Source: Prevotella intermedia ATCC 25611 = DSM 20706 (GTDB lineage: Bacteria; Bacteroidota; Bacteroidia; Bacteroidales; Bacteroidaceae). From it: a DNA stretch of 64,000 nucleotides. The stretch covers positions 124,001 to 188,000 of the forward strand of contig NZ_CP019300.1 in NCBI RefSeq assembly GCF_001953955.1, in the 5' to 3' direction. Below the pieces are notes generated by a model. That model did not search any database, had not been told where the DNA came from, and was given only the letters and a program-made list of their open reading frames with translations. The stretch's first letter is position 1; each line of letters opens with the position of its first letter. Of the stretch, positions 7,899-16,021 are shown piece after piece. Position numbers and translations under genes: made by a program.

Positions 7899-10025
7899 AT
7901 GACGATGAAACGATTTTTTGCTTTATTTTTAATTGCAATGGCAGGGCAGAATGCTTTGTATGCTCGCCATTTTGCGCTGAATACGGCACAATTGCAGTAC
8001 GATTTAACACAGACAGAAGTAAGCGACACGGTGCAAACGGACAGGAAAGAGAAGCCCGTAGAACTGTCGGAAGTAACGGTGGAGGCTGCAAGGGTTGTGC
8101 AAAAGCCTGACGGACAACTTATTTTTCCATCGAAAGCGCAGTGCAACAATTCGGCAAACGGGTACAGCTTGTTGGCTAAACTCGGCTTGTCGCGTATCCG
8201 TGTAGACGAAGTAACGCACTCTATAACGGCTTTGAACAGCAACGGCGACGTGCAAATTCGCATTAACGGCGTGGTTGCAACCAAGACTGAGCTGACGAGT
8301 ATGAACCCCAAGTTGGTGAAAAGCATCGAATTCATCGACAATCCAGGCGTGCGTTATGGCGAAAACGTGGGCTATGTGCTGAACATTCGTACCGCAAGGA
8401 GCGAGCGTGGCGGCGCAGTGGGCGTGGATTTGAGCAATTCGCTCACTGCTTTGTATGGCGACAACACGGCATATGCTAAGTTTAATCGGGGCAATTCGGA
8501 AGTTTCGCTTTCCTATTCGTTCGATTTTCAAGACTTCAAAAGAAACAGAATGAAGGAAACAGCCGACTATTTGCTGAACAACAACACACGCTACCGCATC
8601 GTACGCACCGACCTATCGAGCCGCAATCGCCAGTTCGGCAACAACTTCCAACTGAAGTATAGTCTTGCCGACTCGGCTTCCTACGTGTTTCAGGAAAACC
8701 TATCGAGCAGCTTCAGCCATAATCCTAACGCCGACAGAATCTATCAGACATTTACCCCCGAAGGCAATTTCCTGTCGGAGAGCAATGGCTCGAAGCGGAG
8801 TTTCTCGCCTGCTCTCGACCTTTACTACTATCGGAAACTGGGCAAAAGCAATAGCATCACAGCCAATTTGGTAGGTACGGCAATCGAAACAAAGGCAGAC
8901 GACTACCTGAAAGAGGTTTCACCTTATATATATAATGTGGACGGACGAATGCGCTCGCTTTATTCCGAGCTTATCTACGAGCAGCAGTTGCGCCCTTTCA
9001 CTGTATCGATGGGCATCAATGGGTCGTTGAAACACATACGGAACGAGTATTTGGGCGATGTGAAATCGTTGAACCGAATGGATTATTCCACGCTGTATAT
9101 GTTCTCGGAAGTAAAGGGACAGTGGCAGAAACTGGGCTACGTGTTCGGCATTGGGGCTACGCACGCAGGCTACAAGCAAGCCACCGACAAGTACAACTAC
9201 TGGCTTTTCCGTCCTAAACTTACCTTGAGCTACCAAGTTTCGCAAGCCTTTTCGGTGCGATACAACTTTGAAATACACGAGCATATATCGCGTATAGCGA
9301 TGATTAGCAATACCAAAATCAGGGAAAACAGCCGCGAGTGGCGTGTGGGCAACCCGAATATAGAGCCAAACAAGGTGGTTCGGCAAATGTTTAGCTTTAG
9401 TTATGTTCGCCCACGCTTCTACAATATGGTGGACATATTGCTGCAAGTGAACACCAATCCAAACATGTCGAAATACGTTCGCACAGCCGACGACCAGTTC
9501 TACTATATGCAAGCCAATCAGAAACGCATTGCGATGTTCTGTGTTATGGACAACTTCAACTTTAAAATCATACCCGATGTGCTCGAACTGACATTGAGTG
9601 GAGGCGTTTATCGCTTTATCAACGAAGGCGACGACTACAAGCACAGCTTAACGGCTTGCAACTTTCAAGCCAGCATGCAAGCGTATTTGGGGCGTTGGAC
9701 ACTATCGGCTTATGCGGACAATGGGTGGAAATTCAACGAGGGCGAAACGCTTGCGCACAACGGTGGCAATGTTTACGTGGGCGGCAGTTACCGTTTGGGC
9801 AATCTGCAGCTGTCGCTTTACATTCAAAATCCATTTATGCAGCACCCCAAGACCTATCATACGCACATACTGAATCGCTACGTAACGAAAGATATAGTGT
9901 ATCGTAGCCGCGAAAATGGCAATCTTTTAAACTTCAGTCTGTCGTGGAACTTGGAGTTCGGACATAGGAAACACAACGACAAACAGCGCAATCAGCACAA
10001 GGATACCGACACGGGAATAATGTAA
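7899..10025 (+). CDS. TonB-dependent-receptor-like outer membrane beta-barrel protein
   Basis: About 708 residues from the ATG at 7899 (7905 also possible); either gives a signal peptide (KRFFALFLIAMAG). A plug-like region follows (ELSEVTVEAARVV, then VDEVTHSITALNSNGDVQIRINGV and KSIEFIDNPGVRYGENVGYVLNI), and then a long barrel rich in alternating aromatic strands. Unlike the receptor at 2926, it has no N-terminal CarboxypepD_reg-like domain. It lies about 365 bp downstream of the membrane-anchored regulator, with a deleted MITE-like repeat between. It may be regulated by, or signal to, that protein (inference). The C-terminus is a polar tail (HRKHNDKQRNQHKD). Confidence 0.75.
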   Translation: MTMKRFFALFLIAMAGQNALYARHFALNTAQLQYDLTQTEVSDTVQTDRKEKPVELSEVTVEAARVVQKPDGQLIFPSKAQCNNSANGYSLLAKLGLSRIRVDEVTHSITALNSNGDVQIRINGVVATKTELTSMNPKLVKSIEFIDNPGVRYGENVGYVLNIRTARSERGGAVGVDLSNSLTALYGDNTAYAKFNRGNSEVSLSYSFDFQDFKRNRMKETADYLLNNNTRYRIVRTDLSSRNRQFGNNFQLKYSLADSASYVFQENLSSSFSHNPNADRIYQTFTPEGNFLSESNGSKRSFSPALDLYYYRKLGKSNSITANLVGTAIETKADDYLKEVSPYIYNVDGRMRSLYSELIYEQQLRPFTVSMGINGSLKHIRNEYLGDVKSLNRMDYSTLYMFSEVKGQWQKLGYVFGIGATHAGYKQATDKYNYWLFRPKLTLSYQVSQAFSVRYNFEIHEHISRIAMISNTKIRENSREWRVGNPNIEPNKVVRQMFSFSYVRPRFYNMVDILLQVNTNPNMSKYVRTADDQFYYMQANQKRIAMFCVMDNFNFKIIPDVLELTLSGGVYRFINEGDDYKHSLTACNFQASMQAYLGRWTLSAYADNGWKFNEGETLAHNGGNVYVGGSYRLGNLQLSLYIQNPFMQHPKTYHTHILNRYVTKDIVYRSRENGNLLNFSLSWNLEFGHRKHNDKQRNQHKDTDTGIM

Positions 10026-10075
10026 ATGAGTAGAAAATAGTTAGTAAATGGCACGTGAATGTAAAATATAATCGT

Positions 10076-10083
10076 TATCTTTG
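10076..10083 (+). promoter_or_regulatory. -7 element of the sufT-lpxH unit
   Basis: TATCTTTG about 48 bases upstream of the sufT-like start codon matches the TAnnTTTG consensus. The -33 element is not clear. Confidence 0.6.
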
Positions 10084-10130
10084 CAATTAGTAGATTGCAT
10101 TTGGCAATTCAACAGACTAAGTGAAAAGCT

Positions 10131-10451
10131 ATGACACAAGAAGAAAAAACAAAGATAGAAGCAGAAATAGTGGAGGTTCTGAAAACCGTCTACGACCCTG
10201 AAATTCCTGTAAACATATACGACCTCGGTATGATTTACAAGATAGACTTGCAGGACGACGGCACATTGGAAATGGATATGACCTTCACATCGCCAGCGTG
10301 CCCTGCAGCCGACTATATATACGAGGACGTAAGAACGAAAGTTGAGGGCGTGAAAGGCGTGAAGACAGCCAACATAGAGCTTGTTTTCGACCCTATTTGG
10401 GACCAGAGTATGATGTCGGAAGAAGCACGCGTAGAACTCGGTTTCGACTGA
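10131..10451 (+). CDS. SufT-like iron-sulfur cluster assembly protein (DUF59/MIP18)
   Basis: 106 residues, a complete single-domain DUF59 protein. The signatures are VYDPEIPVNIYDLGMIY (about 20-36), a central strand, and TSPACPAADYI with the conserved cysteine thought to take part in Fe-S transfer. Relatives (SufT, eukaryotic MIP18/CIA2) help mature Fe-S proteins. Here it is not inside a suf operon but is followed 56 bp later by lpxH. A 22-bp tandem duplication begins over its last codons and stop codon. Confidence 0.88.
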   Translation: MTQEEKTKIEAEIVEVLKTVYDPEIPVNIYDLGMIYKIDLQDDGTLEMDMTFTSPACPAADYIYEDVRTKVEGVKGVKTANIELVFDPIWDQSMMSEEARVELGFD

Positions 10452-10486
10452 TTTCACCCATAGCTTCGACTGATTTTACCCATAGT
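10443..10486. repeat. 22-bp tandem duplication over the sufT stop codon
   Basis: TTCGACTGATTTCACCCATA occurs at 10443 and again, with one change (TTTTACCC), at 10465. The first copy holds the sufT-like stop codon and the second lies in the lpxH leader. The period equals that of the palindromic arrays in this window. Confidence 0.9.
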
Positions 10487-10507
10487 AAGCAATCAAACTG
10501 TAAGACA

Positions 10508-11272
10508 ATGAAGAATGTTTATTTCCTTTCCGATGCCCATCTCGGTTCGTTGGCAATAGAACACCGACGGACGCAAGAACGCCGCTTGGTACGTTTTCTG
10601 GACAGTATAAAGGACAAGGCAGAAGCAATCTATCTCTTGGGCGATATGTTCGACTTTTGGGACGAGTATAAACACGTCGTTCCGAAAGGCTATACACGCT
10701 TCTTGGGGAAAATATCAGAGCTTACAGATATGGGCGTAGAGGTGCATTTCTTCACAGGCAACCACGATGTTTGGACATACGGATACTTGGAAGAAGAGTG
10801 TGGCGTGATACTGCACAGACACGGTATAACAACCGAAATCCACGACAAGGTATTCTATTTGGCACACGGCGATGGGCTTGGCGACCCCGACCCATTGTTC
10901 AAAATCCTGCGAAAGATATTCCATAACCGTGCCTGCCAGCGACTGCTGAACTTCTTTCACCCGTGGTGGGGAATGCAATTGGGACTTGGTTGGGCAAAAA
11001 AGAGCCGCATGAAACGTCCTGACGGCAAAGAACTTCCTTTCCTTGGCGAAGACAAAGAATACTTGGTGCAATACACCAAAAAGTATATGCGGACGCACAA
11101 AGATGTAGACTACTACGTTTATGGGCATCGCCATATAAAGCTCGACCTACCATTGGACGGCAAAGCGCGTATGTTTATCCTTGGCGATTGGATATGGCAG
11201 TTCACCTATCTCGTATTCGATGGCGAGCATACTTTCCTCGAAGACTACGTAGAAGGAGAGAGCAAATTATAA
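10508..11272 (+). CDS. lpxH: UDP-2,3-diacylglucosamine diphosphatase
   Basis: 254 residues from the ATG at 10508 (MKNVYFLSDAHLG). The metallophosphoesterase motifs appear in order: SDAHLG (D at 9, H at 11), GDMFDFWDEY, GNHDVW, AHGDGLGD and GHRH. This combination is that of LpxH/LpxH2, peripheral inner-membrane enzymes that cleave UDP-2,3-diacylglucosamine to lipid X in lipid A synthesis. The family is well established and the motif set complete. It is probably co-transcribed with the sufT-like gene, separated by a 22-bp duplication. Confidence 0.9.
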   Translation: MKNVYFLSDAHLGSLAIEHRRTQERRLVRFLDSIKDKAEAIYLLGDMFDFWDEYKHVVPKGYTRFLGKISELTDMGVEVHFFTGNHDVWTYGYLEEECGVILHRHGITTEIHDKVFYLAHGDGLGDPDPLFKILRKIFHNRACQRLLNFFHPWWGMQLGLGWAKKSRMKRPDGKELPFLGEDKEYLVQYTKKYMRTHKDVDYYVYGHRHIKLDLPLDGKARMFILGDWIWQFTYLVFDGEHTFLEDYVEGESKL

Positions 11273-11360
11273 AAAATAGCTTTAAATTGCTTATTTTTTA
11301 CTCGTTTTTTCATATTTCTCGCTTTTTTATTGAAAAAAAAGGGCTGTTCGTTGAAAAAAA

Positions 11361-11391
11361 TTGCACAGTTAAATGAAATACTGTATATTTG
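11361..11391 (+). promoter_or_regulatory. Promoter of a candidate small RNA
   Basis: TTGC (11361-11364), 19 bases, then TATATTTG (11384-11391): a close match to the Bacteroidetes primary promoter. No coding frame of useful size follows before the hairpin at 11511. Confidence 0.65.
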
Positions 11392-11396
11392 TAGCA

Positions 11397-11545
11397 GTTA
11401 TTAAATCATAAAAGATTTAGCAATTCAATACTAAGAAAAAATAATGATTAGTAAAAGATAAAAATTCATCATTTAGAATAAAACTCAGGTTTGTAGATTA
11501 AGTTTAGTCAAAAAGGTGGTTGTCGTGATGACAACTACCTTTTAC
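11397..11545 (+). ncRNA. Candidate ~150-nt small RNA
   Basis: Defined by a good promoter (11361-11391) and a strong hairpin (11511-11543), with no open frame longer than a few codons in between. The interior is A/T-rich (CATAAAAGATTTAGC and similar stretches). It lies between lpxH and the vsr gene. No known RNA family is recognised; a decayed gene or a long leader remnant are alternatives. Confidence 0.45.
11511..11543 (+). terminator. Terminator hairpin of the candidate small RNA
   Basis: A 14-bp stem with one G-U pair (11511-11524 with 11530-11543) and a 5-base loop, followed by ACATTTT. From here to 11831 I see no further gene or repeat. Confidence 0.7.
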
Positions 11546-11831
11546 ATTTTAAGGCATAAACCATTTCAAAGCTGTATGACAGATAAAACACACAAGGCAC
11601 CGTTCCTTTAATAACTTTGCAACAAATTTAATAGAAACAATAGGTAAAAACAGACTTATTGCATAGAGATTATACCAAACCCACACTGAAAGAAAATGAA
11701 ATTTAAACATCAAAAGAAGCATTTTATAAAAACATTGAGTAAATTTGTATTTACTTGTTGAGTTCACCATATCCCTTCCGTATGTTGGAACATAAGTATA
11801 TGTGAATTAATAAGAACTTTATTGCGTATTG

Positions 11832-12353
11832 ATGAGTAACACGAAAACTTTACAACAACGACATACAAATATGGCAGCTATTCATGGAAAGAATACGAAG
11901 CCAGAACTTGTTGTGCGAAAATGGTTGTGGAGCCATGGCTATCGCTATCGTCTAAATCACACACGCCTTCCAGGAAAACCCGACATCGTGTTGAGGAAAT
12001 ATAGAACCTGCATTTTTGTAAATGGCTGCTTTTGGCACGGCCACGAAGGTTGCAAGTACTACAGAACACCGAAAACCAATACAGAGTTTTGGGTAAATAA
12101 GGTTAGACGAAACAAAGAACGAGACCGCAAAGTTTGTCAAAAACTCGCATTGATGGGTTGGCACAGCATAACAATTTGGGAGTGTGAGCTGAAGTTATCT
12201 AAAAGAGAAAGAACATTAGAGTCCCTAATATTCACGCTCAATAAAATCTTTCTACAAGATCATCGCATAAAAAAGTACGAAATATCTGAAGAAAAACTAA
12301 CAATGGTTGCGGAAGGTGTTGCAGGCAAATACGGAAACAAAATAAAAAAATAA
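11832..12353 (+). CDS. vsr: Very short patch repair (Vsr) endonuclease, orphan
   Basis: 173 residues from the ATG at 11832 (a TTG one codon earlier is less likely). Vsr family features are all present: the N-terminal RHTNMAAIHGKNTKPE, catalytic Asp in LPGKPDIV (residue 51), the NGCFWHGHEGC motif with metal/phosphate-binding His and Cys (65-74), TEFW, and the IWECEL strand near 120. Family role: it nicks 5' of T:G mismatches that arise by deamination of 5-methylcytosine. Vsr genes usually sit beside a cytosine-C5 methyltransferase; none is in this window. About 40 residues follow the core, rich in Lys, with no known motif. The gene is A/T-rich and flanked by long noncoding DNA, which fits horizontal acquisition. 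Confidence 0.9.
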   Translation: MSNTKTLQQRHTNMAAIHGKNTKPELVVRKWLWSHGYRYRLNHTRLPGKPDIVLRKYRTCIFVNGCFWHGHEGCKYYRTPKTNTEFWVNKVRRNKERDRKVCQKLALMGWHSITIWECELKLSKRERTLESLIFTLNKIFLQDHRIKKYEISEEKLTMVAEGVAGKYGNKIKK

Positions 12354-12504
12354 CAGCATTCATAAACCATATACAACCACACAAAAATCATAAAAACACT
12401 GACTTTTACCACAAGAGTTTTAATTTCACGTCCTATTAAATCTGTATCAAATACCTATAAAATAAACACCGATTGTAAATCAGGAACTTACAATCGGTGT
12501 TTTG

Positions 12505-12586
12505 TACCCAGACCCGGGATCGAACCGGGATGGATTGCTCCACTGGTGTTTGAGACCAGCGCGTCTACCGATTCCGCCATCTGGGC
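12505..12586 (-). tRNA. tRNA-Leu (anticodon CAA)
   Basis: The reverse strand gives an 82-nt class II tRNA: acceptor GCCCAGA/TCTGGGT, D-loop with GG, anticodon stem CTGGT/ACCAG with loop CTCAAAC (anticodon CAA), a long variable arm, and T-loop TTCGATC. Discriminator A; CCA is not encoded. It reads UUG codons. A TACCTTTG element lies upstream (complement of 12612-12619). Confidence 0.95.
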
Positions 12587-12611
12587 TTATGGCTTTTTGG
12601 TAAAAGCGGTG

Positions 12612-12619
12612 CAAAGGTA
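12612..12619 (-). promoter_or_regulatory. -7 element of tRNA-Leu
   Basis: The reverse strand reads TACCTTTG about 26 bases upstream of the tRNA 5' end, matching TAnnTTTG. The following 12620-13040 is A/T-rich noncoding DNA in which I see no gene; it holds a run of nine G at 13009-13017. Confidence 0.6.
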
Positions 12620-13043
12620 CATAGAAAATATGATAAAAGCAAATTTTAGAAGAAGTATTTTAAAAAGAATATTCATAAAGTAAAAGATTGTAGGGGCAGA
12701 GTTTATGGGTAAGTGCAGAGTTAACTATATTCTTGCAAGATATTGCTTCTGGTTTTTGAAAATTGAGAGGGTACTTTGATATTCTATTAGTTTTATTCTG
12801 CACATTCATTATCGCTTAGTAATAAACCAAACATCTATATTCCATTCTTTCATTAATTTTCTTCTATATATTTATTATCTCTCTTAATAAACCAAGTAAC
12901 TGTATTTTTCTCTTTCAGTATTTTATCCTACCAGTTCATTATTCTCTTTTTCGTAAATTCATTAGAGATGTTTTCTAGTGTTCTATATGTCAAATAAAAC
13001 TAAAAGGAGGGGGGGGATTTAACGTTTTATTATGATTTAGCAG

Positions 13044-13051
13044 TACCTTTG
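13044..13051 (+). promoter_or_regulatory. -7 element of the DUF2147 gene
   Basis: TACCTTTG, 25 bases upstream of the ATG at 13077. The leader would be about 20 bases. Confidence 0.6.
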
Positions 13052-13076
13052 CAACTCATTTAAAAGTTACGAAATA

Positions 13077-13502
13077 ATGAATAAATTAATTTTAACGATG
13101 TGTTTGCTCTTTGCTACTATTGGGAATGCAATGGGACAAACTGGGGAGGCTGACAGATTGCTGGGCACCTATATGACTGAAGGTAACAAAGGTAAAGTAA
13201 CGATTGAGAAATCGGGAGACGTTTACTTTGGCAAATTAGTATGGAGCATTACGAAAGGTGCAGTAGACAAAAACAACCCTGTAAAGTCTGAACGCACGAA
13301 AAAGTTGGTTGGCAAAACCATTCTTACAGGCTTCAAGTATGCTGGCAAGAACGTGTGGGAAGATGGTAAAATCTACGACCCCGAAAATGGTAAAACCTAC
13401 AGCTGCAAGATTACTATGAAGACCAATGGCGACATTACAGTGCGTGGTTTCATCGGCATCTCGCTATTAGGTCGCAACACAACTTGGAAACGTGTAAAGT
13501 AG
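13077..13502 (+). CDS. DUF2147 secreted protein
   Basis: 141 residues. Signal peptide 1-20 (ending AMGQ), then a small beta-rich domain with the DUF2147 pattern: LLGTYMTEGNKGKVTIEKSG, FGKLVW, GKTILTGFKY, GKIYDPENGKTYSCKI, VRGFIGISLLGRNTTWKRV. These are common periplasmic or surface proteins of Proteobacteria and Bacteroidetes with a lipocalin-like barrel and no established biochemical role. It is a single-gene unit with its own promoter and a clear terminator. Confidence 0.88.
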   Translation: MNKLILTMCLLFATIGNAMGQTGEADRLLGTYMTEGNKGKVTIEKSGDVYFGKLVWSITKGAVDKNNPVKSERTKKLVGKTILTGFKYAGKNVWEDGKIYDPENGKTYSCKITMKTNGDITVRGFIGISLLGRNTTWKRVK

Positions 13503-13548
13503 AAATATGCAAAGAAAAAGCATAAGATAAGAGAAAAAGTGCTTAAGG

Positions 13549-13591
13549 AAAAAGCCGTACTGAAGACATCGTGTATTCAGTGCGGCTTTTT
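13549..13591 (+). terminator. Terminator after the DUF2147 gene
   Basis: A 16-bp stem (13549-13564 with 13576-13591, one G-U pair) ending in a T-run. Confidence 0.9.
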
Positions 13592-13658
13592 CTTTTGTTA
13601 TACTTACCTTGCATCGAAGCATAAAAGTATGAAAAATATTAATTTCTTTCTTAAAACA

Positions 13659-13690
13659 TTTGTGAAATAAGAATTATTTGAATACCTTTG
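13659..13690 (+). promoter_or_regulatory. Promoter of the mannose-1-phosphate guanylyltransferase gene
   Basis: TTTG, about 20 bases, then TACCTTTG (13683-13690), 28 bases before the start codon. Confidence 0.65.
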
Positions 13691-13718
13691 ACTATATAAA
13701 ACGAAAATCTATACATCT

Positions 13719-14813
13719 ATGGAAATTACGGATAATAATAGTTACTGTGTTATTTTGGCTGGCGGGAAAGGAAAAAGATTGTGGCCAGTGAGTAGGGAAA
13801 AGTATCCTAAGCAGTTTATCGATTTCTTCAGCGAAGGACGAACACAGCTGCAACAGACTTTCGACCGCTTTCTTGACATAGTCCCGAAGGATAATATTTT
13901 CATTGTAACAAGCCAACTGTACTACGGCATCGTGCGTAAACAGCTCCCCGAAGTAGCTGAAAACAATATTATTTCCGAGCCTACTTACCGAAATACTGCT
14001 CCAAGCGTAGCATGGGCTGCCCGCCGTATTTCCAAGATAAACAGCCATGCAAACGTTATTATTTCGCCTTCCGACCAAAGTATTATGAAGCCCGAAATAT
14101 TTAAAAAGAATATTCAGGAAGGATTGAACTTTGCTGCCACGCACGACTGTTTGCTGGCTTTGGGCGTCCAGCCCACACGTGCCGAGACCGCATACGGCTA
14201 CATACAAAAAGGCAGCGCAAGCACAATGGGCGATATATATAAGGTGAAAGCCTTTACCGAAAAGCCCGATGCAGAGTTTGCCCAGATGTTTGTAGACAGC
14301 AACGAATGGTTGTGGAACACGGGTATGTACTTAGGCAATGTGAAGTTCCTGAAAGAAAGTCTGCAACAAAGCCTTTCGATTGCACAAATAGATTTCGATG
14401 CGACACCACAAGAATTTGACACGGAAAACGAAGAAGAGTTCGCACAGCACCTCTTCCCTGCCTTCCCTAATATGTCAATAGACTATGGTGTGCTTGAAAA
14501 ATCGCCCAATGTGCACGTTCTGAAATGCGATTTCGGGTGGGTAGACCTTGGCACATGGCGCGGTATGTATGATTCGAAAAGTCGTGGAAAGAACGATAAT
14601 GTGGTTGCCAGTGGCGAAGTATTGTTCGATGACTCGAGCAATAACATCGTCAGACTATCCAACGACAAGTTTGCCATTCTAAACGGACTCGATGGCTTTA
14701 TTGTTGCTGAGAAAGACAATGTGCTGCTTGTCTGCAAGAAAGAAAACTCTTCGGCATTGATACGAAAATACGTAAACGAGGCACAACTAAAAAAGGGCGA
14801 AGAGTTTATTTAG
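13719..14813 (+). CDS. manC: Mannose-1-phosphate guanylyltransferase
   Basis: 364 residues, the single-domain length (no fused PMI domain). The nucleotidyltransferase signature ILAGGKGKRLWPVSRE with KYPKQF lies near residues 12-32. Further family motifs are EPTYRNTAPSVAWAA, SPSDQ (sugar/metal site), TAYGYIQKG, FTEKPD, WNTGMY and FGWVDLGTW. The enzyme makes GDP-mannose from mannose-1-phosphate and GTP for glycan and GDP-fucose synthesis in the cytoplasm. The gene stands alone with its own promoter, and a long hairpin separates it from the convergent HIT gene. Confidence 0.9.
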   Translation: MEITDNNSYCVILAGGKGKRLWPVSREKYPKQFIDFFSEGRTQLQQTFDRFLDIVPKDNIFIVTSQLYYGIVRKQLPEVAENNIISEPTYRNTAPSVAWAARRISKINSHANVIISPSDQSIMKPEIFKKNIQEGLNFAATHDCLLALGVQPTRAETAYGYIQKGSASTMGDIYKVKAFTEKPDAEFAQMFVDSNEWLWNTGMYLGNVKFLKESLQQSLSIAQIDFDATPQEFDTENEEEFAQHLFPAFPNMSIDYGVLEKSPNVHVLKCDFGWVDLGTWRGMYDSKSRGKNDNVVASGEVLFDDSSNNIVRLSNDKFAILNGLDGFIVAEKDNVLLVCKKENSSALIRKYVNEAQLKKGEEFI

Positions 14814-14873
14814 AGGCTCGTACATAACAAACGAATCACCATAGAAACCCACAAAGCAGGTTATAACAAACGC

Positions 14874-14950
14874 AAGACCAAGTTTTCGATTTGTTCCCCT
14901 CACAAAACCAACACTCATTGGTTTGCGAAACAAGCCGAAAACTTGGTCTT
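14874..14950. terminator. Long bidirectional hairpin between convergent genes
   Basis: A 77-nt near-palindrome: the outer arms AAGACCAAGTTTTCG and CGAAAACTTGGTCTT pair perfectly over 15 bp. Two inner blocks (TTGTT/AACAA and AAACCA/TGGTTT) continue the stem. It lies between manC (+) and the HIT gene (-). Its length exceeds an ordinary terminator. Confidence 0.7.
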
Positions 14951-15002
14951 ACATATTTCTTATAGTGTGCTGCTGCGTTGGCAGCACAAAGCAGAAACCT
15001 GT

Positions 15003-15401
15003 TTAATCCAACTTTTGGAAAGCATCGAAAATGCGTGCTGCAATCTCCGTTTGCTCTTCCGCCGTCAGTTCGATGTGCTTATGGAAGTCTACATCGCCTT
15101 CCTTATTGATAGGCAACAGGTGGATATGTGCGTGGTCTACTTCGAGTCCCAACACAATCTGCGCTACTTTCTTGCAAGGAAAAGCAGTCTTTATGGCACG
15201 GGCAACCTTCTTTGCAAAGAGCTGGAACGCTGCCAAATCGTCGTCGTCCATATCGAAAATGTAGTCAATTTCCTTACGAGGAATTACTAACGTATGCGCT
15301 TTTCCGACAGGGTTAATGTCGAGGAAAGCATAGAACTTGTCGTTCTCTGCGCACTTATAGCTTGGTATTTCTCCAGCTGCAATCTTCGAAAATATAGTCA
15401 T
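15003..15401 (-). CDS. HIT family nucleotide-binding hydrolase
   Basis: 132 residues, typical Hint-type length. N-terminus IFSKIAAGEIPSYK and F-LDINPVGKAHTLVIPRK are family landmarks. The histidine triad is HAHIHLLP (His 90, 92, 94), with His 94 expected as the nucleophile. Such proteins hydrolyse adenosine 5'-phosphoramidates and related nucleotides. The gene lies 24 bp downstream of greA on the same strand, a common Bacteroidetes pair, so they probably share one mRNA. Confidence 0.92.
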   Translation of the reverse strand: MTIFSKIAAGEIPSYKCAENDKFYAFLDINPVGKAHTLVIPRKEIDYIFDMDDDDLAAFQLFAKKVARAIKTAFPCKKVAQIVLGLEVDHAHIHLLPINKEGDVDFHKHIELTAEEQTEIAARIFDAFQKLD

Positions 15402-15425
15402 AGCCTTATTTCTTTGTTTTATACC

Positions 15426-15896
15426 TTAAAGATTGATAGAAATCTTATCTACCCTCAACTTTATTTTACCACGTGGTATTTCTATTTCCACCTCGTCGCC
15501 CACCTTCTTGTTGAGCAGTCCCTGTGCGATAGGAGTCTTGATAGAAATCTTTCCCTGCTTCAGGTTTGCTTCCGATTCACTGACAATGGTGTACTCCATT
15601 TTAGAGTTATTGCCCAGATTCGTCATCTGAACGGTAGACATAATCTGTACAGCTTCGTTGCTCAAACGCGATGTATCCACAATTTTTGCTTGTGCTATGG
15701 TCATCTTCATCTCGGTTATTTTTGCTTCGAGATGTGCTTGTGCTTCCTTTGCTGCATCGTATTCCGAATTTTCGCTTAAATCGCCCTTGTCGGCTGCTTC
15801 TGCTATTGCTGCCGATGCTTTCGGACGTTCTACTGCTTCTAAACGTTGCAGTTCAGCCACGAGCTTGTCGTAGCCATCTTGTGACATGTAAGACAT
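15426..15896 (-). CDS. greA: Transcription elongation factor GreA
   Basis: 156 residues with the standard two-domain layout. An N-terminal coiled coil (about 1-75, with LQRLEAVERPKASAAIAEAADKGDLSENSEYDAAKEAQ holding the acidic DLSENSEYD tip) is followed by a C-terminal FKBP-like domain with SPIAQGLLNKKVGDEVEIEIP-type strands. GreA rescues backtracked RNA polymerase by stimulating transcript cleavage. It is first in a two-gene unit with the HIT gene. Its promoter lies about 115 bp upstream, leaving a leader with a short GACAT/ATGTC stem near 15952-15970. Confidence 0.95.
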   Translation of the reverse strand: MSYMSQDGYDKLVAELQRLEAVERPKASAAIAEAADKGDLSENSEYDAAKEAQAHLEAKITEMKMTIAQAKIVDTSRLSNEAVQIMSTVQMTNLGNNSKMEYTIVSESEANLKQGKISIKTPIAQGLLNKKVGDEVEIEIPRGKIKLRVDKISINL

Positions 15897-16013
15897 AATC
15901 TATATTATTTTGTTTATACGCTTTTCAAAATAAATATAAAAAAGACAGAATCCCGACATAATCCCGATGTCAGAATTCCATTACCTCTTTTTTACTACTT
16001 TATTAAAACGCTG

Positions 16014-16021
16014 CAAAGGTA
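16014..16021 (-). promoter_or_regulatory. -7 element of greA
   Basis: The reverse strand reads TACCTTTG, giving a leader of roughly 110 bases before the greA ATG. Confidence 0.6.

Noticed and set aside
8919..9644. 241-codon reverse frame inside the second barrel gene
   Set aside because: Antisense to a gene with signal peptide and plug motifs; no recognisable domain.
11549..11770. 73-codon reverse frame between the candidate small RNA and vsr, resembling a small membrane protein
   Set aside because: Lies in A/T-rich noncoding DNA without promoter or ribosome-binding evidence; hydrophobic Phe/Leu stretches arise easily from T-rich DNA.
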